Origin: Xestospongia muta
Lineage: Eukaryota; Porifera; Demospongiae; Haplosclerida; Petrosiidae
Length of the DNA: 64,000 nt
Reading direction: 5' to 3'
Assembly (NCBI GenBank): GCA_963693285.1
Contig: OY848919.1
Span: 1,861,327-1,925,326, forward strand
In this document: piece after piece, positions 45,266 through 54,080 of the stretch
Layout: each line of letters opens with the position of its first letter
Numbering within the stretch: position 1 is the stretch's first letter
Position numbers and translations under genes: made by a program
Notes under the pieces: generated by a model
What the model was told of the DNA's origin: nothing
Database searches by the model: none
Seen by the model: only the letters and a program-made list of their open reading frames with translations

Positions 45266-45855
45266 ATGGCTGAACAGGTTTATAACCCTATTTATTTAGA
45301 CGTTCCTTATGGAGCAGAATAGAAATGTTGGGAAGATACTCCCTCACTTCTTGCAAAATTTAGTAAAGGAGACTTTCATGTATCACCATCAACCAACAAC
45401 CCAAAGTCAATGAAGATCGTAACATTAAGGTGGTATGACCACTCAATGGTATCAAGTACCCTCTACTGATCTCACTGAAAAACAACAGGACAATGTTCAT
45501 AAAGAAGTATGAACATTCTTTCAGCTGTATGCTACTAATTTTCTTGGCTATCAAGGTTATCTCAATTACAAACCATATGCTGTTCTTAAACCTTATATCG
45601 ATGCCAACTTTATGATGAACAATGGAGGGATCCATTTGAATCAAGTGATTCTGCTATAAACACTAAACTGTTGGAGTGTAATGTACTTGACTACTATGCC
45701 TCATTGTGGCATGCCAAATGGCCACATAATGAAAGTGATATGGAAAGTTACTGGGGCTATTTACTTAATATGGGTTCAACAGAAGGAAATATTCATCTTG
45801 TTTGGAATGCATGTAGCTATCTCTCTGGTGAGGCAATCAAATGTGTGAACTAGCT
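45266..45855 (+). pseudogene. Third decarboxylase copy, N-terminal fragment
   Basis: Starts ATGGCTGAACAGG, resembles the 1783 fragment early on (same GGAGCAGAATAG stop) and the intact gene later (QLYATNFLGYQ, KPYAVLKPYIDANF, LDYYASLWHAKWPHNESD, SYWGYLLNMGSTEGNIH). It ends at the SYLSGEAIK block and runs into unrelated sequence. Several stops and a one-base deletion in the GGGPFES block are present. Confidence 0.82.
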
Positions 45856-46049
45856 TTTATGGAATCTAGGTAATTAAAAATATGGCACAGATTATTAACA
45901 CAGACTAGCATTACTGCCTTATATTATTAAAAATGGCATATATAGAGTAGTGCCAGCTGTATGGCACACGAGATCTTATATTGTTTGCATTATACAGTAT
46001 ACAGTGTACACATGCACTGGTCAGCTTAGGAAATTTCTGAAATATATGT

Positions 46050-46117
<68 letters not shown>

Positions 46118-46146
46118 GTGTGTACATGTATGTATGCTTATATACG

Positions 46147-46184
<38 letters not shown>

Positions 46185-46280
46185 TAATATATACATACAA
46201 CATACATATATATATATATGTATGTATGCATGTATATACAAAAGTAAGAGGTATTGTTGCTAAAATCAAGAGAATAAATA
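45856..46280. other. Microsatellite-rich end of the array
   Basis: (TG)n of about 37 units (46047-46124) followed by TA and ATAC/TATG runs (46140-46230). It separates the array from the AKAP17A-like gene. Frames across it are repeat artefacts. Confidence 0.8.
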
Positions 46281-48228
46281 TTATTTTGGTTTTTTCTTCT
46301 TCTGTATAGGTGGTAAATCAGAAGAGTGGACAGAGCCTTTCTCTATTGTTCTCATCTTAAGTTCTCTTTGAAGTGCTAACTTTCTTTGTTCTAACAACTG
46401 AACATTTTGTATTAACTGATCACGTAGTTCAGCCTCTTCCTTTAATCTCTTCATCTTCTCTCGCTCCTTCTCAACTTTGGCTTGTCTTTCCCTCTCCTTC
46501 ATTTCTTCTTGACATCTAATAAAGAATATGTCGGAAAAAGATATCTTTCATTTGTAGTTTTATTAAACTAATATTTAAGGTGGGTGTGGTAGTAAAAATT
46601 GCCAACAAAGCAGTAATTATAAACAGTCCTTCAAAAGTTCATTTACATTAGAGACCTGGAAAGTTAGCAGAAGATATAATGTAGCAGTTAAGACGAACAA
46701 TACAACTCTTAAGTCATAGTACTTTAAAATCAGTCATCATAACCGAGCCAAACAATTTGTCTTGTATGATCATAATTATAAATTGCTTAAGATTTTGATG
46801 CCATCCACAGACTTTTAAAAACAAATCCATAACTTACTTAGATTCCACTGCTCGAGCTAACAAGACGCTCATTAGTCGCTGAGCCTCTGCTCTTCTTTGA
46901 ATAGCCACTTCTCTCAGGTTAGCTACTACAATAGCTTGTTGCCTCTTTCTCTCTTTCTTTTCTTCTAATTTCTTTAGCTTCCTTTCTTCCTTCTCTTTCT
47001 CCTACCAAACATTTAAGAATAGTCGTTCATGAAAGTTCTATTATAAGAATGTATTTATGAAACTTATATTATTTGATAACTATTACATTTTAATGAATAT
47101 TCAATATTTTAAATATTTTGAGTAAAATTTGAAACCAATATTTGTAGATAAGCAACAATAAAACAACATTTCTAGAGTTATGGTACATGCCTAACTATAA
47201 TATTAGCTAAAGATATAAAATAAAATGTTAAATTATCATATGTTAACAAATGAATGTAAATTAATTCTTTCATTCACTTAACAACTTAACAAAGGTAATA
47301 TTAAATTTTACCACAAACTATTTCTCACCTTAGCTTTCAGCTCTTCTGTTTTCTTCTTTTCTTCTTCTTTCTGGCTCTCTACTCTGCGTCTCTCCTCACT
47401 TTCTCTCTCCTGTCTCTGCTTCTCTTCCAAATGCAATCGTTTTCTAATAGCCCTATCACTCAAAAATCCACTCCGATCAAAATCTACCTTAATCTTAGCG
47501 ACAGCTTGACCTCCAGCTTGTAGTCGTATCAATTGAACATTTTTCAAGCCTTCCATAGCACTACAAAACCCTGTATATTTCTCATACTGTAGATAAGCCT
47601 CAAAATTAAGCACTTGGGTAGCTGTGCCAGGTCCAAATGATGAGAAACCTGTTTGACTACTTTCTGTTGATGAATCATAGAACCCAACTTGACGAACTTT
47701 ACCAAATTTCTCAAAGGCTTGCGTTAGGACTTTTGGACAAGGTTTTCCATTTGATTTCTTTGAAGTAAACCAACGTATAGGAAGTCCTTTAATGTGTACA
47801 GTGTCTGGTCGCTCTCCTGGTCGTCCTTCATCGAAGTTATCAACTCCTCTGTCAACAAAGTGTTGTTCCCACTGGTGTTTCAGTGGATAAGGGGTCTCTG
47901 TCTGAATTGCTCTCATTTGTAAGGGGTCTGGAAATCCTCTCAGTTTAATTGTCTTGCCATTAAGAAGAAGAACAACTTTACGTAAGGCCCTGAGACTGTC
48001 AAATTCTCCTTCAAATCTAATGAGTTCTCTTGTCGACAAGGTGACACGGAGATATTGGTATTCTTCTGGCTGGGACTTCTCTTTGATTTTTTCCATTATT
48101 TCCCAGTTAGATACTGTGACGCCTGGGTTTCTGATCTCTGGTAAGCGCACCTCTATAGTTATAAGCGCCATATTTTTGAGATATAAACCGCCAGAGGGAA
48201 AGAGTGAAAGGGGAACATCATCAGCCAT
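46281..48228 (-). CDS. AKAP17A: AKAP17A-like (XE7) protein, 3 exons, 432 aa
   Basis: AKAP17A anchors protein kinase A and takes part in pre-mRNA splicing in the nucleus. Exon 1 (47329-48228, 300 codons) starts MADDVPLSLFPSGGLYLKN, contains VHIKGLPIRWF and an RRM-like region (about residues 142-250), and ends in charged coiled coil. Its donor reads AAG|GTGAGA. Exon 2 (46838-47001) follows acceptor TTTGGTAG and is coiled coil (EKEKEERKLKKLEEKK), ending AA|GTAAGT. Exon 3 (46281-46515) follows TTATTAG and ends KKKKPK-stop. Phases agree at both junctions. The spliced length is 1299 nt including the stop, clearly shorter than the vertebrate protein, with no long RS-rich tail. The neighbours appear functionally unrelated. 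Confidence 0.9.
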
Positions 48229-49486
48229 TTGACTACACTGCTACTACACGTGGGATGAAGATAAAGTGAACAACTACGGAGATGAACGGAAACTTTGTAC
48301 AGGAAATTTGTACAGGAATGCAAATAAGATCTACTCCGTATATTATTCAAAGAATTGTATTGCCAAAGTCATACAACAGTGCTTAGACAGTCCTATTAAG
48401 TAACTGTAGTTTGTAAATATGTGACCTGATTTGCAATAAGGGACCACTTCTGGCAAAACATTTGTGATCTGATTTGTGAAAAGGGACCATATTTAAAACA
48501 CCTCAAAAAACAGTGTGGTCCCTTCCTTATTGCAAATCAGGTCACATATGTAATTTATAATTATATATAATGAATATTTTCAATCACAGATATAACTTCA
48601 TGCATGCATACATTGTGTATATAGATAACCACACAGCATTGAAGTAAAGAATTAAATTGAATACTTCGATTCTAGTACTATTTAGTTTGGTGTATTACAC
48701 TCTTACTATGCACATAGAGGAGCAAATAATGAGAAAAGGTATGCCATTGTTAGATAGTGTATTATAAACCAATGTACATGTTATGATAATATAAACTTAC
48801 ACAAGCCACAGAGTCATAGTATGCATGTATATGCTTCAGGAAATATTATTTTTATTAATAAAAGTTGTCTAGTCAAATACTTAACTTGAGTACCTACTGC
48901 TAATTTCTATTACAATTCATGACAATTATGGAATAAAATAACTATGGCAGACTAGTACAGATTGCTAGAATGTTCTAGAACTCGTCAAACTTTTCTTTTT
49001 TCATTCATTAATCTTGTATACTTTGTACTATTAAGTTTAACAGCATATGTTGTTAGGATTAACTGAATATAATGTGCATTGTTGTATGAAATGTTTTGGA
49101 ATAGTGTAGAACCTTGTTTTTTAGTATAAAAAGATTTGTGTCCTAATTCAGTTGATTAATGAGTGTTAATTCTGTGATTTGAGCTAGTTCTGCTTTCTTT
49201 AAAGAAGTTGTGGAGTCTTGGTACTCAAATATTACAATAACTGACTGAGTGGAATATACTACAGATTTGTGCCTGTCAAAGTTGATATTATAATAATAAT
49301 TATCACATTAATCTATAATACAATCAGAACACATGCAAACATGTTCTTATCATGCATTTGCTCCTATTGCTAATTTACATATGTATTATAACATAATTAC
49401 AAAGCAATAACAGTGCATCTATTATTTCAAGACATAAACACTCAATAATATGCAGTAATATTAGAGACAAAACTCAAATTAATATA
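48229..49486. other. Intergenic region between AKAP17A-like gene and transporter K
   Basis: Contains the AKAP17A-like promoter side and the most complete MITE (48417-48549). The rest is AT-rich without recognisable genes or long repeats. Confidence 0.6.
48417..48549. mobile_element. Complete MITE, about 133 bp, with inverted ends
   Basis: The left end reads GTGACCTGATTTGCAATAAG then GGACCAC; the right end is its inverse (ccttattgcaaatcaggtca) with a few extra bases. An internal direct copy of the terminal motif (GTGATCTGATTTGTGAAAAG, from 48464) lies in between. Flanking atat on both sides may be the target duplication. It has no coding capacity. It is the reference for the damaged copies in the array. 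Confidence 0.75.
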
Positions 49487-51040
49487 TCAGTCAGTAGACA
49501 CTGTGGACAGGCCCATTTCTCTTTGGTATTCTTCTTTCTGGTCCATATATCTTTCATAGTGCTCATCAACAAGACAATGTATATTGACTTCATTCTCTCT
49601 CACACGTAACTTATACCATTTAGCTAGTACTAAGAATACTAACAGAATAATAAAGATAACAACACTCTTAGTAATGTAGTAATAGAAACTTGGACAGATA
49701 GAATTGTTATTACAGCCAAAAGGATATTTTGTATTGATATTAATGAGATAACCAACTCCAAATGAAGCAAATGACATCCCAACCATCATCCCTCTCATTT
49801 CTACAGGAGACTGTGCTATTGTAAATTCAAGAGACACTGGCAAAATTAGTGCAAAAGCAACACCAAATAATATCTGAGGAATTAGCAATAGGTCATTGAA
49901 ATATGACAATGTATTCCTCTGATACTTGAATATAACCACATAGGACAATGTGGTTGCCAAAGCAAAAACTAGTCCCAGACCTATTCTCTTCAACATACTG
50001 GGAATATATTTATTGAAACAGGGATAAATCAAGAACTGATGGAGAAGCAGTAAGAAAACTGGAGTTATGAACTTCATTGTGTTATTTGAAATGAAGCAGG
50101 ATTTAAAAGATGAATTAATAGGATTAGAACCCATCATTATACTCCAATATACTTCATCAGCACAGCTGAGTCCAACAATACAAATCATCAGAGGAATCAT
50201 ACGTAACACTGTCTTCACATTTTCTACTTCCTCTTCTGTAAAAGGTCCACCATATTTCTCTTTACCTAGATCTAGTCGAGAAGGGTAGTCCTCCTCCCAG
50301 TAGGTCAAGGCACTACGATTCCTTGGGTACTTGTTCTTCCTGGCATAGTTGAGTACTTTACCAATCAACTTGATAGGATTGATAATGAGAGGAGTAGTTT
50401 CCAGCCAGTGCCTGAAAAAGGAATGAGTTATTAATACCACAGACACTGTTACTCCTGACATTATGAATGAAAGTATAAGAAAAAAATCAAGTGAACACCG
50501 ACATACTTGAAAAATCATAAATGTTGCTGGTATACTAATACTATGCCAGTTTATGATAGCACTTAGTTGATCTGCTGAAGCTCCCACAAGTTGATCAATA
50601 TTGAACTGAACAATGTTAGCACGAAATGCAGTATATCCAGCAGTAACACACAAATATCCAAGTGAACAAACTACATTAAACAACCAAGTATTTATACCAA
50701 GCACTGATAAAACAAAGGCCAATCCAGAAGAAAACCAGCTAAAAAAACACAAACAGACACCGATGAAAATGACCTTATATCTTCCTATCCACACATCAGC
50801 TAACAGTCCAAAGAACAGGAATGTAAAGAAAAGCATGCAATACCCAATATCATAGATGATACCAGTGCTTCTATTCAGTGTGTGACTCTTTTGAGCATCA
50901 CTGTATGCAGTGGCCGCAAAATATCGCAAAAATATAACATAGTTGTACATTAGAGCATCCCAAATCAGTACTAAGAAAGCTGTTTTTGAAGACTGTAGAC
51001 AACAAAATAGAGTACAAGGTCTAGATTGATGATTTGCCAT
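49487..51040 (-). CDS. POT/PTR-family transporter K, intact, 517 aa, mosaic
   Basis: It lies outside the array, beyond the AKAP17A-like gene, but on the same strand. The start is the ATG at 51038-51040 (MANHQSRPCTLFCCLQSS). TM1-TM4 are clearly diverged from array members (for example GLLADVWIGRYKVIFIGVCLCF, SVLGINTWLFNVVCSLGYL), while from GFRANIVQF-equivalent sequence onward, and above all from the TM6 end through the long loop and TM7-TM12, it is almost the same as array copies even at DNA level. WDALM replaces ExxER here too. The C-terminus is slightly longer (MGLSTVSTD). This pattern suggests gene conversion of the 3' part by the array. Confidence 0.9.
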   Translation of the reverse strand: MANHQSRPCTLFCCLQSSKTAFLVLIWDALMYNYVIFLRYFAATAYSDAQKSHTLNRSTGIIYDIGYCMLFFTFLFFGLLADVWIGRYKVIFIGVCLCFFSWFSSGLAFVLSVLGINTWLFNVVCSLGYLCVTAGYTAFRANIVQFNIDQLVGASADQLSAIINWHSISIPATFMIFQVCRCSLDFFLILSFIMSGVTVSVVLITHSFFRHWLETTPLIINPIKLIGKVLNYARKNKYPRNRSALTYWEEDYPSRLDLGKEKYGGPFTEEEVENVKTVLRMIPLMICIVGLSCADEVYWSIMMGSNPINSSFKSCFISNNTMKFITPVFLLLLHQFLIYPCFNKYIPSMLKRIGLGLVFALATTLSYVVIFKYQRNTLSYFNDLLLIPQILFGVAFALILPVSLEFTIAQSPVEMRGMMVGMSFASFGVGYLININTKYPFGCNNNSICPSFYYYITKSVVIFIILLVFLVLAKWYKLRVRENEVNIHCLVDEHYERYMDQKEEYQREMGLSTVSTD

Positions 51041-51442
51041 CACTCAAGTCACTCAAAGCTGCATCGACAAGTATTTGATACAGGAACTAAAACTTTATCT
51101 ATTGGTTTTGTCAAAAGAAGGTATACGACTAATGTCAATGTCCAAATGTAATGAATTGACAAACAAATTATATTTGCCAGACAAAGGACGAGGTATATGG
51201 TAAACTGTATATTCAATAATATTATATACAATAATTATAATCATAGCACTTCATTTAAAGCCTATATTATGATATGCCACCATTTATAAACTTTCATGTG
51301 CACATATTCAATGCGTATGTTGCTAATTGACTTTAATTTAATTTAATAGTTTTAATATTACATCGTTTTTGAACATTACTAATTGTACAGTTATTAAATC
51401 ACTACACAAAGAAATGAAAAATAAAAATAAAATAAAATTCTA
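51041..51442. other. Spacer between transporter K and THEM6-like gene a
   Basis: AT-rich sequence holding the K upstream region and the 3' end of the THEM6-like gene. The MITE and nested inverted repeat of the array upstream regions are absent. Confidence 0.55.
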
Positions 51443-52156
51443 TCATTTCTTTGATGGTTGATGACGATTGGTTACCATAGAAACAGGTATAGACTTTGTC
51501 GTCTGAGTGGTACGATTTGAAGTTGTCCCACATTCTTCTTTTAATCTTTTACTTGAGACATTTATGCTCTCTTGCCATGCCCTCAACTCTGCTGATGGTT
51601 TGGGACTGCTAATCTTTTTTCCTCCACACATCGAGGCAACAATGTCATCAGTAGAGGCACCTCTCACGGCCATTTTTACTAATGCAATGGCAACAACAAA
51701 TTTGTCCTTTGTAATCATTCTTTGTTCAAGATACAGCGCTTTCTCTTCCCAAGCAACAATTTTGGTGTGCACTTCAAAACGTTGGAAAAGTTCTAAAGAG
51801 CGACGATATCGTACATTAATGGCATTCACTAAAATGATTGCTCTTTGGTCGAGTAAGACGTCTCGGATACCTTTGTGAAGCCATATACCAACTCGACCAA
51901 AATCCAATTCTCTAAGATACTTCGAGTTATTCATATGTAAATTCAGGTCCAAATCAGAGAACATAACAATTCCATTAGTTACATGCTCCTTGAAAAGTTC
52001 GTCTTCCGAAAGTGGATGCGTCTTACAATCTCTTCTGTGCCATCCTTGAGTCAGAAAAACATAAACGGCTCTAACAAAGTACCAAACATCAACGCATATG
52101 AAAAGTGTGAGGAAAAATATCAAACCAGCAATTGGCAGCAGCAACCACACTGCCAT
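51443..52156 (-). CDS. THEM6-like protein a (hot-dog thioesterase fold), 237 aa
   Basis: Single-exon gene. An N-terminal membrane segment (residues about 4-35, LLLPIAGLIFFLTLFIC) is followed by a 4HBT-type hot-dog domain (about 55-180). The block SDLDLNLHMNNSKYLRELD (residues 67-85) is the D-x-D-x-x-x-H-x-N-N-x-x-Y motif of this superfamily, and INVRYRRSLELFQRFEV and LYLEQRMI are typical of THEM6. THEM6 is an ER-membrane protein linked to lipid metabolism; its enzymatic activity is not well established. The polar C-terminal tail (about 205-237) is rich in Ser/Thr/Arg. It is head-to-head with its paralogue at 52396. Confidence 0.88.
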   Translation of the reverse strand: MAVWLLLPIAGLIFFLTLFICVDVWYFVRAVYVFLTQGWHRRDCKTHPLSEDELFKEHVTNGIVMFSDLDLNLHMNNSKYLRELDFGRVGIWLHKGIRDVLLDQRAIILVNAINVRYRRSLELFQRFEVHTKIVAWEEKALYLEQRMITKDKFVVAIALVKMAVRGASTDDIVASMCGGKKISSPKPSAELRAWQESINVSSKRLKEECGTTSNRTTQTTKSIPVSMVTNRHQPSKK

Positions 52157-52395
52157 CTTGTGATTATTGAAGCGTTAGAAGGCGTGGCTCAATAACAAAG
52201 CCACACCCCTTAACGATTATCTGTTGCCATGGGATGCAAGTGAAACCACACAAGATTCTGTCTGTCTGGTCTGAGATTGGATGGCGTAGTACATCGACTA
52301 TAAAAGGCGCCATGTGGAGCTAGCATTGACTCAACTTACTGCTCCCTTACCTTAAACTGCAGTATTGAAGTAGCAATAAGACTTTACCTCGAGAA
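52157..52395. promoter_or_regulatory. Shared divergent promoter region of two THEM6-like genes
   Basis: This 239-bp gap lies between two opposite start codons. For the plus-strand gene a good TATA box, TATAAAAG, lies at 52299-52306, about 90 bp before its ATG, and an inverted CCAAT (GATTGG, 52275-52280) stands further upstream. No TATA box is obvious for the minus-strand gene. The local base composition is less AT-rich than in the array. Confidence 0.7.
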
Positions 52396-53064
52396 ATGGC
52401 ATTTCTCCTTGTCACAGCATTCATCCTGTCTCTTGTCTTCGCCTACGTGGACGTATGGTACTTGACCAGATTCTTTGTTATGATCTACCTAGGCAGACAA
52501 CGTCGCAGAGACCTGCACAAATCGCCATACACGAAAAAAGAGCTGATGAGAACCTTTGTCACCGGAGGCATTGTTCTACCTTCTGACATTGATGCATTCT
52601 TCCACATGAATAACTCCAAGTACATGAAAGAGTTTGATCTGAGCAGAGCCAGTATGGCAGCAGAAATTGGGTTCATTGACATTGTACAAAAACATGGAGG
52701 CTTTTTTGCAATGAATGCTGGCAGTATTCGTTATCGTCGCTCGATGAAATTATTTCAACGCTACACCATTGAGACACGGATAGTTGGCTGGGATGATGAC
52801 TCAATCTACATGGAACAAAGAATGAAGACTAGAAATGGTTTCATTTCTGCCTTACTTCTCTCAAAATTTGCTGTCAGAGGAATCACTGTTGAAAAGTGCA
52901 TTTCTGAAATGTGTGGAGATTTTGTCCCTTCACCTGAGCCTAGCCCAGATATGAAGGCTTGGATTGAAAGTGTAGATTTATCAAGCAAGAAGCTCAGATC
53001 GGAAGCTGGTTTAAATAGATCACCCAGTGTAAGAGAACTTGGCGCTGTCTCTTTTCAACGCTAA
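52396..53064 (+). CDS. THEM6-like protein b (hot-dog thioesterase fold), 222 aa
   Basis: Paralogue of the 51443 gene, also single-exon. The N-terminal hydrophobic segment (MAFLLVTAFILSLVFAYVDV) is followed by RQRRRD at the cytosolic side and a hot-dog domain with SDIDAFFHMNNSKYMKEFD (residues about 63-81), IRYRRSMKLFQRYTIET and IYMEQRMKT. The C-terminal ESVDLSSKKLRSEAG matches ESINVSSKRLKEECG of protein a, so the duplication covered the whole gene. The start follows a TATA box by about 90 bp. Neighbours: divergent paralogue on the left, convergent MAGT1/TUSC3-like gene on the right. Confidence 0.88.
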   Translation: MAFLLVTAFILSLVFAYVDVWYLTRFFVMIYLGRQRRRDLHKSPYTKKELMRTFVTGGIVLPSDIDAFFHMNNSKYMKEFDLSRASMAAEIGFIDIVQKHGGFFAMNAGSIRYRRSMKLFQRYTIETRIVGWDDDSIYMEQRMKTRNGFISALLLSKFAVRGITVEKCISEMCGDFVPSPEPSPDMKAWIESVDLSSKKLRSEAGLNRSPSVRELGAVSFQR

Positions 53065-54080
53065 TTCTATTTTGTCCTTGTTTATCAAATCAGAGACTTA
53101 TCACATTCATCACTTACAGCAATCATTTGCTCATTTGAATAATATTTTAAATTTATAACATCGCTATTTAAAAATACATATATTGCTTTCTTTTTTTGAC
53201 ATATCACAATATCGTGATGCAATTGAAGTATATTATTATTGTTTCAATTTTTATAATTAAAATTAATAAACAAAATGACAATGAATTGCTGGTATATAGT
53301 ATTGAGAATATGTGACTCAATTTTCATTTTCATTTACTAAATGTGTATCATACATAACTGTTGAATAGTGTTACAAAAAGAACAGAACAGAAAGTAAAGA
53401 CAAGCATTCATAGACACTCCACTCAATAGCTCTACTCACTAGTGTTATTATAATAGACTTATAATAGCCTTGTAGACAATGTATTAGTAGTAATATAACA
53501 GCTGCTGTCAGTTTGGGTAAGGGAATTGAGGCAATTAATATTGTCTATTATAGACCTTTTATGTTACTAGCATCACACGATGTGATGTGATGCTTTTAAA
53601 CAAGTCTTTTATAAATACTTAGAGATGTCTTTTTATTTAGGTTCATTTATTTGATTGGTTTAAGAACAACAGTTTTACAAGAAACATTGTCCAAAAATGC
53701 ATGAAAAAATCGTAAGAAAATAGTTACTGGCTTAGATGACAAAGAAAACAACTGTCATTTTTAAAAATTCATTCCTATAGTCTTTAGCTGAACAAGAAGC
53801 TATAAGAGAGAAAAGAAATGATGTCACACACAATACACACACAGATATTGAGACAGTGAATAGAATAGCCATGACCAGTAGCCATGACCTTTGATCATTA
53901 ACCGATTTGTATCCACATTTGCTGACAGCATCATATTAACAGACATTACAGTGGGTAGGTGACCTTAAGCAAATTGTACTTTCCCTTAAATCCTAATTAT
54001 TATAACAAGACTACTTGTAGTGTAGCTATCACAACACAACTGAAAGGCTGCCTGTCCACCTCTCTTTTACCAGTAAATGC
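53065..54080. other. Convergent intergenic region with a hairpin
   Basis: 3' flanks of two convergent genes. It includes a perfect 9-bp-arm inverted repeat (AGCATCACA / TGTGATGCT, 53569-53594) followed by a T-run. No gene is seen. Confidence 0.6.
53569..53594. repeat. Perfect 9-bp inverted repeat with 8-bp loop
   Basis: The arms AGCATCACA and TGTGATGCT are separated by CGATGTGA and followed by tttt. It lies between convergent genes. It may be a chance hairpin, a transcription-end structure or a protein site. Confidence 0.55.
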
